Positions 43,666 through 51,424 of a DNA stretch of 64,000 bases are shown here, piece after piece (within the stretch, counting starts at the first letter, position 1; each line of letters starts with the position of its first letter). The stretch covers positions 186,001 through 250,000 of the forward strand of contig OY761989.1 of the NCBI GenBank assembly GCA_963665165.1. Direction: 5' to 3'. The position numbers and the translations under genes are program-made. Source of the stretch: G963663315 sp963665165 (GTDB lineage: Bacteria; Pseudomonadota; Gammaproteobacteria; Arenicellales; Poriferihabitantaceae). The notes below the pieces were generated by a model. That model was not told the origin of the DNA, did no database searches, and worked only from the letters and a program-made list of their open reading frames with translations.

Positions 43666-44646
43666 CTAAACCAAAAGGACAATTTTTCCAAAATGACGGC
43701 TGGCCTCCATGACCCGATGCGCCTTGGCGGCTTCCCGCAACGGATAGACGTCGGACACAAGCGGCATGATTCTGCCGTCGGCCATCATCGGCAGGACCGT
43801 GTTCGCAAATTCAGCAATGATCGCGGCTTTTTCAGCTATTGGCCGGGAGCGCAGCACGGAACCGATGATTCTTTGCCGCTTTACCATCATCAACGCCAGA
43901 TTGATCTCGGCCTGTATGCCGCCGAGAACGCCGATCAGCATCAGTGTTCCACCGACGCTCAAGGATTTCATGTTGGCCGCCAGATAAGGCCCCCCGATAT
44001 GATCCAGGATCACGTCCACTCCCCGTTTCCCGGTCCGTTCCCTGACCTCGTCGGCAAATGATCCGGTCTTGTAGTCGATTACACAGTGTGCGCCGAGTTC
44101 CTTCACCCTTTCAACCTTTCCGGTGGACGCGGTCACGATAATGTCCGTATCCGGCGTCAATGCCCGGCAGAGTTGAATCGCGGCAGTATTCACTCCACCG
44201 CCGCCGCCGTGCAGCAACACCGACTGATTATTGCCGAGACCGGCGATCATGAAAATGTTGAGGTAAGCGGTCAACCCGATTTCACAAACACAGGCAGCCT
44301 GTGCGAAGTCCATGTTTTCAGGTATCGCCATGGCATGGTCTGCATAGGCTACGGCAAACTCCGCATAGCCGCCGCCGCCGATCAGCGCCATGACCCGGTC
44401 ACCGGTTTTCCACCGGGTTACACCTGCGCCTGCCGCCTCCACGGTTCCGGCGACTTCGAGACCGAGGATTTCAGAGTCCCCCTTGGGCGGCGGGTAATGA
44501 CCCTGGCGCTGGATGACATCCGGACGATTGACCGATGTGGCCGCGACCCGGATCAGGATCTGGTTCTCCCCCGGAACAGGCATGTCGGCATCGCCCCACT
44601 CCATCATTTCCGGACCGCCGAAGTCCTTCAGTAAAATCGCTTTCAT
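43666..44646 (-). CDS. Zinc-free NADPH:quinone oxidoreductase (PIG3/TP53I3-like MDR family)
   Basis: 326 residues. Family start MKAILLKDFGGPEMMEWGDA, then SVNRPDVIQRQGHYPPPKG, which is characteristic of the PIG3 subgroup. The nucleotide loop is LLHGGGGGVNTAAIQL, and the C-terminal part is SVLRSRPIAEKAAIIAEFAN. No zinc-ligand cysteines. It reduces quinones or enones with NADPH. Fifty-seven bases upstream of the sucC-like gene, possibly the first gene of that unit. Divergent from an MFS gene. Confidence 0.88.
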   Translation of the reverse strand: MKAILLKDFGGPEMMEWGDADMPVPGENQILIRVAATSVNRPDVIQRQGHYPPPKGDSEILGLEVAGTVEAAGAGVTRWKTGDRVMALIGGGGYAEFAVAYADHAMAIPENMDFAQAACVCEIGLTAYLNIFMIAGLGNNQSVLLHGGGGGVNTAAIQLCRALTPDTDIIVTASTGKVERVKELGAHCVIDYKTGSFADEVRERTGKRGVDVILDHIGGPYLAANMKSLSVGGTLMLIGVLGGIQAEINLALMMVKRQRIIGSVLRSRPIAEKAAIIAEFANTVLPMMADGRIMPLVSDVYPLREAAKAHRVMEASRHFGKIVLLV

Positions 44647-44757
44647 TTTGTTGTTTTCCTGGATAAGCCACCCGGCCTCCGACTCGCCCGGGCCCTCCGG
44701 CCAGTCAGGCTGGCAGATTGCGGGTCGGTCCGGCTGGTATGATTGGTAACATCCGGA

Positions 44758-44763
44758 TATAAT
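44758..44763 (+). promoter_or_regulatory. Consensus -10 box, probable promoter of the MFS-ArsI unit
   Basis: A perfect TATAAT at 44758-44763, 80 bases before the MFS start, with only a weak -35 candidate (TGGTAT) about 17 bases upstream. The divergent spacer 44647-44844 also must hold the promoter of the quinone reductase gene. Confidence 0.35.
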
Positions 44764-44844
44764 TCGTCATTGTCATTATATGGAAATACGGTAAACAAAA
44801 GGAAGGACAAGCCCGCATTATCCAACTGAATTTCCCGGAGAACC

Positions 44845-46110
44845 TTGTTGAATCGCTTCGTACCCCGCTTTCTGCAAGGAGCCGAAGGCATGCTGGTACT
44901 GATGGCCTGCGCCATGGCGGTCAGTCTGTACGGCTGGTTCACGTTATTGAACAACTTTGTCGTGGAGCGCGCGGCTTTTACCGGCAGGGAAATCGGATTC
45001 CTGCAATCCATCCGGGAAGTACCGGGATTCCTGTCCTTCCTGGCCATATTCCTGCTGCCGTTCATGCGGGAACAGAACCTCGCATACCTGGCCCTGGCCA
45101 TGCTCGGCGTCGGCACGGCAATCACCGGGTTTTTCCCTACTGAACTGGCGCTCTACGCCACCACGTTCCTGATGTCCCTGGGGTTTCACTATTATGAAAC
45201 GATGAATCAATCCCTGACCCTGCAACTGGTCGACAAGTCGGAAGCGCCCGTGCACCTGGCCAGGCAATTGAAGTCGGCATCCATCGGTACGCTTGCCATA
45301 TTCATTGTCATTATCCTGTGTTTCGACCAGAAAGTGTTGCTGGCGATTCAGCAGGTATCAGGAATGGGAACGGCATTCGAAGGATTTGCCCTCGGCTTTA
45401 CCCCGCTCTACCTGGTCGCCGGAATTTTCACCCTGGCCGCAGCCGTCTTTTGCAAACTGTATTATCCCCTTTACGAATCCCGCGAAGTGCAGCGCAAAAC
45501 GCTTTTCCTGCGACAACGCTACTGGCTTTACTATGCGCTCACCTTCATGGGAGGCGCGCGCCGGCAGATTTTCATGGTATTCGCCGGATTCCTCATGGTC
45601 GAGAAATTTGGCTATGACGTGACCTCCATTACCCTGCTTTACCTGGTCAACCTGCTCGCAAATATCTGGATAGCCCCTTATGTCGGCCGGTTCATCCAGA
45701 AACTGGGAGAACGGAGGGCGTTGATCATCGAATATGTTGGCCTGATTGCCGTCTTTGCAGGCTACGCCATGGTCGACGACCATCGGTACGCGGCCGGGTT
45801 ATATGTTCTGGATCATTTGTTTTTCGCCTTCGCCATCGCCATCAAAACCTATTTCCAGAAAATTGCCGACCCGAGAGACATTGCCTCCACCGCGGGAGTC
45901 AGCTTCACCATCAACCATATCGCGGCGGTCGCCATTCCCGCGGTCTTCGGGCTGATCTGGATCGACGACCCCGGTCTGGTGTTCTATCTCGGTTCCGCCA
46001 TGGCCGGCATCTCACTGCTGCTGGCGCTGATGATCCCGGTCAACCCGAAGCCGGGCCGGGAAACCACAATACGCCAGACAACACCGGCGCTCAATCCGGG
46101 ATACCATTGA
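44845..46110 (+). CDS. MFS transporter (upstream of ArsI-like gene)
   Basis: About 421 residues with 12 predicted helices, first at MLVLMACAMAVSLYGWFTLL. Starts at one of two consecutive TTG codons (44845 or 44848), with cccggag upstream; 44848 gives the better spacing. SQSLTL-type drug motifs are absent and the substrate is unknown. The stop TGA overlaps the TTG of a 51-residue ORF, which in turn overlaps the ArsI-like gene. The arrangement raises the possibility of exporting an organoarsenical or its product, but this is inference only. Confidence 0.82.
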   Translation: MLNRFVPRFLQGAEGMLVLMACAMAVSLYGWFTLLNNFVVERAAFTGREIGFLQSIREVPGFLSFLAIFLLPFMREQNLAYLALAMLGVGTAITGFFPTELALYATTFLMSLGFHYYETMNQSLTLQLVDKSEAPVHLARQLKSASIGTLAIFIVIILCFDQKVLLAIQQVSGMGTAFEGFALGFTPLYLVAGIFTLAAAVFCKLYYPLYESREVQRKTLFLRQRYWLYYALTFMGGARRQIFMVFAGFLMVEKFGYDVTSITLLYLVNLLANIWIAPYVGRFIQKLGERRALIIEYVGLIAVFAGYAMVDDHRYAAGLYVLDHLFFAFAIAIKTYFQKIADPRDIASTAGVSFTINHIAAVAIPAVFGLIWIDDPGLVFYLGSAMAGISLLLALMIPVNPKPGRETTIRQTTPALNPGYH

Positions 46111-46262
46111 CACGCTGCGCCGAATTCACCAGAATTCAGGAACTCGCCGACTATCTGCTGAACGAATGCTGCGCCGACCAGTCCGCGACTTGTGACTGTC
46201 TGCCCGGCCCGCGAAACCGAATCCCGGATCAACCCGAAACATCAAACCGGAAAAAACCATGA
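46107..46262 (+). CDS. Small Cys-rich ORF (51 residues) translationally linked to both neighbours
   Basis: Not recognised. It starts at TTG 46107 inside TTGA (overlapping the MFS stop) and ends at TGA 46260-46262, overlapping the ArsI-like ATG as ATGA. The product begins MTRCAEFTRIQELADYLLNE and continues CCADQSATCDCLPGPRNR, with cysteines at 4, 21, 22, 29 and 31 and a basic C terminus. The vicinal CC and the CxC pair could bind a soft metal or metalloid. The double 4-base overlap supports translation, while the TTG start and short length argue for caution. Confidence 0.4.
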   Translation: MTRCAEFTRIQELADYLLNECCADQSATCDCLPGPRNRIPDQPETSNRKKP

Positions 46263-46678
46263 AATTACACATTTCCCTGAATGTAGAAGATATGGACAAA
46301 TCCATAGCCTTCTATTCTTCCCTGTTCGGCAAACCGGCCGACATCGTTCGCGACAATTATGCCAAGTGGGATGTAGACGACCCTTCGGTCAATTTCGTCA
46401 TCGAATCGAATTGCTGCGCGGCAAACTCCGGCCGTATCGGCTTCGACCACATCGGCATTGAGGCCGATGACCGGGACCAGCTGGACACTCTGGTCGAGAG
46501 AATCCGGCAATCCGGGAACCCCTGGCTGGAACCGGAGAGCACGACATGCTGCTACGCCCGGTCGGACAAGGCCTGGGTCAGGGGAGCCGCCGGAGAACCC
46601 TGGGAAGCCTTTCTGACCCACGACCATGACAGCGAGGAATACGGCCACGACCGCACCCACCTGCTGCCGCTGAAATAA
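46259..46678 (+). CDS. ArsI/CadI-like vicinal-oxygen-chelate dioxygenase (C-As lyase type)
   Basis: 139 residues in a glyoxalase/VOC fold. Residues matching the iron ligands of ArsI are present: His4, His64 and Glu116 (GEPWEAFLTHD). The vicinal Cys97-Cys98 in TTCCYARSDKAW correspond to the arsenic-binding pair. ArsI cleaves the carbon-arsenic bond of trivalent methyl and aromatic arsenicals; CadI proteins are close relatives. No arsR, arsC or arsB gene is nearby, but the upstream MFS gene and a Cys-rich ORF are translationally coupled to it. Confidence 0.82.
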   Translation: MKLHISLNVEDMDKSIAFYSSLFGKPADIVRDNYAKWDVDDPSVNFVIESNCCAANSGRIGFDHIGIEADDRDQLDTLVERIRQSGNPWLEPESTTCCYARSDKAWVRGAAGEPWEAFLTHDHDSEEYGHDRTHLLPLK

Positions 46679-46717
46679 ATCTCCGGCTATTACCGGCGAC
46701 ATCCGGATTTCACGGTG

Positions 46718-47139
46718 TCAGGGAAGAACGCCGATCAGGACAAGGGGGACTGCTGGAACTCCTCGACCCTGTCTTTTACAAAGTCAGTCTGGTTGTAGGA
46801 CATAATAGGAGTCTGGCCTGACTCCTCGATAGCTTTCTTCTGATCTTTTTCAGAGCGTCCATAGATACCTCGCAGCAGCTTTTCATCAGCAGTCACCCAA
46901 AAAGTACTTCTACGTTCGCTCCATCCTCTTGCTTCCAGTCCTTTCTTGAACTCTCTGTTCATATCTACGGGAGAGTATAACTTCTTGCCAGGCATTGTCT
47001 TTTCCCTGGAAACCTTGGTCTTGCAGATGGTGGCGTCGACCTGGGAAATTACGTCCTGAATTTCTTGCCAAAGTTCCGGGCGATGCACCATGAGATACTC
47101 CACCCCGTTCAGGTGAGAATAATTTGCCCCAATTCGCAT
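46718..47139 (-). pseudogene. BstYI-like restriction endonuclease with catalytic core deleted
   Basis: From the ATG at 47139, 125 residues follow the BstYI/BglII family closely (NYSHLNGVEYLMVH, ICKTKVSREKTMPGKKLYSP, WVTADEKLLR, SYNQTDFVKDRV). Family members continue with the catalytic ExQ; here the reading frame instead runs to an early stop at 46735. A second reverse frame right after the break reads GRGVPAVPLVLIGVLP and stops at 46718, which is the expected C terminus of this family. About 60 codons, including the active-site Glu and Gln, were lost in one out-of-frame deletion. Any product (134 residues) should be inactive. Confidence 0.8.
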
Positions 47140-48089
47140 CAATGCCCACCATTAGGCAGTGCAGGATCGTATATGGGTTTTCCCATAGGGCGGGTTGACA
47201 GTGTTCCCGCTTCCAATGCCTTTACACGCTGACGGGCAATATCGACATATTCGCTGACAATATCGCAACCATAAGCATCCCGGCCATGCATCAGCGCGGC
47301 CACCATCGCCGACCCCACTCCCATATAGGGGTCGAAAACAGCATCACCCTTGTTGGTCATCGACAACACCAAACGTTCGACAAGCTCAACCGGGAACTGG
47401 CAGGGATGGATCGTCTTCTCCGGGTGGTTGCTCTTGACGTTGGGAAACATCCACACATCGCTTGGGTTCTTGCCATCAGGATGGCAAGACAACTTGCCAG
47501 CATTCGGGCCCTTGAAGTGGCGTTTATTCGGATACTTGGGCGGAACCCGGATTGGGTCAAGATTCCATGTGTAGTCATCACTTTTGGTCCACCAGTTGAT
47601 TGTCTCGTAGCGTCCGGAAAGGCGCCTGGTGCAGTGTAGTCCGTGACCGAAGTGCCAGATGATCCGATTCCTCAGTTTCAGGCCATGCGCCTTGAACAGT
47701 GGATACAAAAGCGCATCAAGGGGAGCGACTTCACCGTCCTCAACGTAGTTGCCAACTTGCCAGCATATTGACCCTTGGGCGTGCAAGAGCCGTACACACT
47801 CTCTGATCACCCGTTCCTGCACTACAAGATAATCATCCATTCGTTGCTTGTCTTCATACTCCTTATCCAGATTGTAAGGCGGAGATGTGACAATCAATTT
47901 GAAACTTGCGTCCGGATAGTGGCGCATAAATGCCATGTTGTCATGGCAAGCGAGAACCGTCTGGCTCTTCATATCCTCACCTTGCGCTTCAGTCGAGAAC
48001 ATATCGTACTGCTGCCTTGCCCGTTTCGGCTGGAACGACAATTTTTCGATAGTTTCAGATCCGCTTGTTGGTGACGATGACTTTGACAT
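47139..48089 (-). CDS. DNA methyltransferase (beta class), intact partner of the broken nuclease
   Basis: 316 residues. Motif IV TSPPYNLDKEY near residue 68 precedes the target-recognition region. The AdoMet motif DAVFDPYMGVGSAMVAALMH comes near the C terminus, the order of beta-class N4-cytosine or N6-adenine enzymes. INWWTKSDDYTWNLDPIRVP and SDVWMFPNVKSNHPEKTIHP are typical of this group. Paired with a BstYI-like nuclease, it probably methylates RGATCY sites, but the nuclease is dead, making this an orphan methyltransferase. The stop overlaps the nuclease ATG (TGATG). Base composition is lower in GC than flanking genes, suggesting transfer. Confidence 0.88.
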   Translation of the reverse strand: MSKSSSPTSGSETIEKLSFQPKRARQQYDMFSTEAQGEDMKSQTVLACHDNMAFMRHYPDASFKLIVTSPPYNLDKEYEDKQRMDDYLVVQERVIRECVRLLHAQGSICWQVGNYVEDGEVAPLDALLYPLFKAHGLKLRNRIIWHFGHGLHCTRRLSGRYETINWWTKSDDYTWNLDPIRVPPKYPNKRHFKGPNAGKLSCHPDGKNPSDVWMFPNVKSNHPEKTIHPCQFPVELVERLVLSMTNKGDAVFDPYMGVGSAMVAALMHGRDAYGCDIVSEYVDIARQRVKALEAGTLSTRPMGKPIYDPALPNGGH

Positions 48090-48229
48090 TTACCATGAGT
48101 ATCGCGATACGGTGAACCCTGTCATTTGGATATAGCCAACAGGTAAAAAATGACAGGCATTATAATACCAGATATTGCCGATTCTGGGCGATTTGTCCGC
48201 TGTGTCGCAACGGACAGAGTTACAAACCG

Positions 48230-49255
48230 TCACCCGCCGATATAGGACATTTCCACTTTTTGGGAGTGGCTGTGCGCCGGGGTGGTGGATGTCGATTGAC
48301 TCCTTTGCATCGAATACCGGTCATCCCGATTCAGCCAGACCGCTTCGATGCGTTGCCGGATTACGGAATCCGAATCGTACGCTTCGAGTAGCCCTTTCAA
48401 ATCAACGCCGGAGGTCGCAAACAGGCAGGTGAACAATTCGCCAATGGCGGAAAGCCTGGCCCGGACACAGTGATTGCAGAAAGGCTGGGTGATTGAAGAA
48501 ATAACGCCAATTTCGCCCGAACCATCGATAAACCGCCATCGTTTGGCAACTTCAGACCGGGAATTCAGGTCTATCGGTTCGATCGGATACCGGGACTGGA
48601 CGAGGTCAATGATTTCATTGGCGCCAAAGACGCGGTCGCGCCGCCATTGATTATGATTCCCCACGTCCATGAATTCGATAAACCGTAAAATCACGCCGGT
48701 GCCCTTGAAATACTCGACCATCGGCAATATGTCGGGGACGTTGATCTCCTTTTGCACCACCATATTCACCTTGACCGTATCGAAACCGGCGGCCATCGCA
48801 TTGTCCACTCCCTGCAACACATCCTCCATCGGAAAGGAAACCTGGTTGATGCGCTGGTAGATTTCCGGCGTCAGCGCGTCCAGGCTGATGTTGATCCGTT
48901 TCACGCCGGCTTCCCGGAGCGATTGCGCCCGCGTCCCGCTCAACAGCGAAGCATTGGTCGTAATCGCGATATCCCGGATTCCATCCACCCGGTGAATCTT
49001 TTCAACCAGCGTCTCCAGGTCCTTTCTCAACAAAGGCTCGCCGCCGGTCAGCCGGATCTTCTCGACACCCAGACTGGCAAATATCCTGACCAGTCTTTCG
49101 ATTTCCTCATAGCTTAACAGGGTGCTCGATTTCAAAAACGGGTAGCCCTTGCCAAAAACATCTTTCGGCATACAGTATCCACAGCGAAAATTGCACCGGT
49201 CCGTAACCGATATGCGTAAATCATGCAGCGGCCGCCGGAGTTTGTCTTCGGGCAC
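48230..49255 (-). CDS. moaA: GTP 3',8-cyclase MoaA
   Basis: 341 residues, GTG start. Radical SAM cluster CNFRCGYC near residues 22-29, LTGGEPLLRKDL, and the second cluster CNHCVRARLSAIGELFTCLF. It ends with the essential SYIGG double glycine. It makes the first pterin intermediate of molybdenum and tungsten cofactors. It follows the aldehyde oxidoreductase genes on the same strand, 5 bases after a moaD-like gene. moaC, moaE, moeA and mogA are not in the window. Confidence 0.95.
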   Translation of the reverse strand: MPEDKLRRPLHDLRISVTDRCNFRCGYCMPKDVFGKGYPFLKSSTLLSYEEIERLVRIFASLGVEKIRLTGGEPLLRKDLETLVEKIHRVDGIRDIAITTNASLLSGTRAQSLREAGVKRINISLDALTPEIYQRINQVSFPMEDVLQGVDNAMAAGFDTVKVNMVVQKEINVPDILPMVEYFKGTGVILRFIEFMDVGNHNQWRRDRVFGANEIIDLVQSRYPIEPIDLNSRSEVAKRWRFIDGSGEIGVISSITQPFCNHCVRARLSAIGELFTCLFATSGVDLKGLLEAYDSDSVIRQRIEAVWLNRDDRYSMQRSQSTSTTPAHSHSQKVEMSYIGG

Positions 49256-49260
49256 AGCGG

Positions 49261-49509
49261 TCAGCCTCCCTGAATTGCAGGCCAGACCGTCAACACGTCG
49301 CCTTCTTCCAGTTTTTCATCGCGCTCCTCTTCGGGGAGAAACACCCCGTTTCGCATCACCGTTCGCACCTCCGCGTCCGGCACATTGAACCGCTTCAGGA
49401 TCTGGTTCGGCGTAACCGAACCGGATTCATTCAGTTGGATGGCGTTTCCCTCGATGTTTTTGGGCAGGTACTCCATCAGATTGGAGAAAAATTTGACCGT
49501 GATTTTCAT
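49261..49509 (-). CDS. moaD: MoaD/ThiS-like ubiquitin-fold sulfur carrier, second copy
   Basis: 82 residues with beta-grasp pattern (MKITVKFFSNLMEYLPKNIE, VRTVMRNGVFLPEEERDEKL, EGDVLTVWPAIQGG). The C-terminal GG is needed for thiocarboxylation. MoaD donates sulfur to form the dithiolene of molybdopterin. It has the same length as, and aligns throughout with, the copy at 49868-50116 (FxxLxxYLP, TPNQI/L, V-x-L/M-NGV), so the two arose by duplication. Confidence 0.88.
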   Translation of the reverse strand: MKITVKFFSNLMEYLPKNIEGNAIQLNESGSVTPNQILKRFNVPDAEVRTVMRNGVFLPEEERDEKLEEGDVLTVWPAIQGG

Positions 49510-49553
49510 TTCATACTGCCCTGGGGGAACCTCAAATGCCCTGAGGGAGCCCT

Positions 49554-49871
49554 CTACCCGCCGCCGCGTTGAAGATACTTTTTAAATCTGTCGAGAAATT
49601 CATTACGCTCGGCCTGTGAAAAGTGTTCGAACTCGATTTTAACATCCACGACCGGTAATTCCAGTGAAGCGATGCGGCGGATTTTCTCCTCCCCGATAGT
49701 CAGGCGCGCTGTCCTGTCGTCCAGTGTGATACTGAATCTGCGTTCTCCCGGCCCTGCGGGCCGTTCCGTTGAAACCTGGTAGGGCGCCACCGCGGAGGCC
49801 AGACTTCTGATCAGTTCGCGATGGGTAAAGCCCATCTGTGCGGAGTAACCGAAGCCTCCGGCCCTGTTCAT
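49554..49871 (-). CDS. Unknown 105-residue protein ending in GGG, within the AOR operon
   Basis: Not recognised. The start at 49871 overlaps the upstream moaD-like stop (ATGA). The product begins MNRAGGFGYSAQMGFTHREL, continues with alternating strands (RFSITLDDRTARLTIGEEKI, ELPVVDVKIEFEHFS) and ends FLDRFKKYLQRGGG. The middle suggests a small alpha-beta fold. The triple-glycine tail is unusual and matches the GG tails of its two MoaD-like neighbours. A role in tungsten-cofactor maturation or insertion is inferred from position only. Forty-four bases separate it from the second moaD copy. Confidence 0.75.
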   Translation of the reverse strand: MNRAGGFGYSAQMGFTHRELIRSLASAVAPYQVSTERPAGPGERRFSITLDDRTARLTIGEEKIRRIASLELPVVDVKIEFEHFSQAERNEFLDRFKKYLQRGGG

Positions 49872-50116
49872 CCTCCGGCAACCGGAGGCCATACGGCAAC
49901 GGTATCATCGGGCTTCAACGGAATATCCCGGTCCGCCTCATTCAGGTACACCCCGTTCAACAATACCAGGTGAACCTCACGGCGGGGTACGAAATGCTGG
50001 TCGATCAACTGGTTCGGGGTCGTGTTGTCCGCCACTTCCAGAACCGCCTCGTTCTTTACCGCGTTTGCCGGCAAATATCCTGACAGGGTCGCGAACAGCT
50101 TGAAGTGGACCTGCAT
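49868..50116 (-). CDS. moaD: MoaD/ThiS-like ubiquitin-fold sulfur carrier, first copy
   Basis: 82 residues from the ATG at 50116 (ribosome binding site agagg); a TTG at 50134 is also open. It reads MQVHFKLFATLSGYLPANAV, has VHLVLLNGVYLNEADRDIPL and ends WPPVAGG. The GG tail is the thiocarboxylate site. Such genes follow the catalytic subunit in tungsten aldehyde oxidoreductase operons. It lies 57 bases after the FAD subunit gene and is coupled by a 4-base overlap to the unknown GGG protein. Confidence 0.87.
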   Translation of the reverse strand: MQVHFKLFATLSGYLPANAVKNEAVLEVADNTTPNQLIDQHFVPRREVHLVLLNGVYLNEADRDIPLKPDDTVAVWPPVAGG

Positions 50117-50173
50117 CTGCAACGCCTCTGGCAAGGTTCCCCGGAAAACCAGGCCCCTCGCAGTATCGAAGAC

Positions 50174-51424
50174 CTACCCCTGGCCCTGGGTCACGGCCAG
50201 CCAGGCTTCCATGACCATCAACGGGTTATCCATCAGCCGGTCTTTCCATTTCCCCAAAGGGAATCGTCCCTGCACCAGCCCCCGGATCACTCCGACATGC
50301 TGGGTCAATCCAAGCGTATTGGCTCCAATCAGGCGATCTTCTTCAAACTGAAGCTGGATATAACGGAAATTTTCTTCATCGACCAGTCTCGCAGTATCCC
50401 CGCCATCGACCCCTTCCCATTGACCGTAGGATGCGGATATCAGGCCGATGGTGTCCAGTACATTCATCAACAAGCTGCCCCGATGATGGATGGAGCCATA
50501 TTCGACCATGTTGGCGGCAGCCGCATAGCCATGCTCGACCGCGGTCGGCTGAATCGCCTGGACACTGTATTCGCCGGTGGAAAAATCCCGCCCGCAAGCC
50601 ACATCGCCGGCTGCATGGATATCCTCGATGGATGAGCGCATGCAGTCATCCACGACAATCGCCCCGTTTGACATTTCTATGCCGGAGTCTGTCAGGAAAC
50701 CGGCATTACCCTGCACGCCCGTAGCGGAAATCACCAGTTCGGCTTCCACCTCCCGGCCGCCACTGACCCGGACCCGGACGTGGTCGCCGGAAGATTCGAT
50801 GGCTTCAACCTGGGAACCGGTCATCACATTGACCCCTTTATCGGCGCACCATCTCTCCAGCAATGTGCCGCAGGTCTGGTCCAGCATTCTGGGCACCATC
50901 CGGTTTCCCATCTCGACCACCGTCAGCTTCGCGCCGGATGAAACCAGCGCCTCCAGAATGATACAACCGATAAAACCGGCGCCAATCAATACAACGGATG
51001 AACCCGGCCGGATTGCGCCTGATATCTTTCGGGCGTCCGCCAGCGTCCAGCAACTTGTCACCCGGTCGTGGTCAATGCCCGGAATCGGAGGGATAATCGG
51101 GCGCGACCCGGACGCGACCAGCAGTCTGTCATAATCCCGTCGGCCCCCGCTCGCGAGCGCCACCGTCTTCCCCACGGGGTCTACGGATTCGACCGTGTCA
51201 ACCACGACCTCGATTCCCCGCCCGCTGAAATGCTCCTCCTGTCTTCTCAGATACGTGCCGGACTCATTGATTTTTTCTATCAGCAGATAGGGAATCGCCA
51301 TTCGGGAATAGGGCGGCTCAGGCTCATCGCCAATGATGGCGACGTGTGCGGACGGATCCAGTTTGCGTAACGTCTCAGCCGCCACCACCCCCGCGGGGCC
51401 GGCGCCAATGATGACGTGGTTCAT
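50174..51424 (-). CDS. aorC: FAD/NAD(P)H oxidoreductase subunit of aldehyde oxidoreductase (AorC-like)
   Basis: 416 residues. FAD motif VIIGAGPAGVVAAETLRKLD at the N terminus; central NAD(P) motif VVLIGAGFIGCIILEALVSS; and FAD-phosphate region VVDDCMRSSIEDIHAAGDVA. A pyridine-nucleotide-disulfide type reductase that would pass electrons from the tungsten subunit, through the ferredoxin-like subunit, to NAD. Its start overlaps the stop of the tungsten subunit (ATGA), showing coupled synthesis. Such three-part AORs are known from Aromatoleum. Confidence 0.87.
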   Translation of the reverse strand: MNHVIIGAGPAGVVAAETLRKLDPSAHVAIIGDEPEPPYSRMAIPYLLIEKINESGTYLRRQEEHFSGRGIEVVVDTVESVDPVGKTVALASGGRRDYDRLLVASGSRPIIPPIPGIDHDRVTSCWTLADARKISGAIRPGSSVVLIGAGFIGCIILEALVSSGAKLTVVEMGNRMVPRMLDQTCGTLLERWCADKGVNVMTGSQVEAIESSGDHVRVRVSGGREVEAELVISATGVQGNAGFLTDSGIEMSNGAIVVDDCMRSSIEDIHAAGDVACGRDFSTGEYSVQAIQPTAVEHGYAAAANMVEYGSIHHRGSLLMNVLDTIGLISASYGQWEGVDGGDTARLVDEENFRYIQLQFEEDRLIGANTLGLTQHVGVIRGLVQGRFPLGKWKDRLMDNPLMVMEAWLAVTQGQG

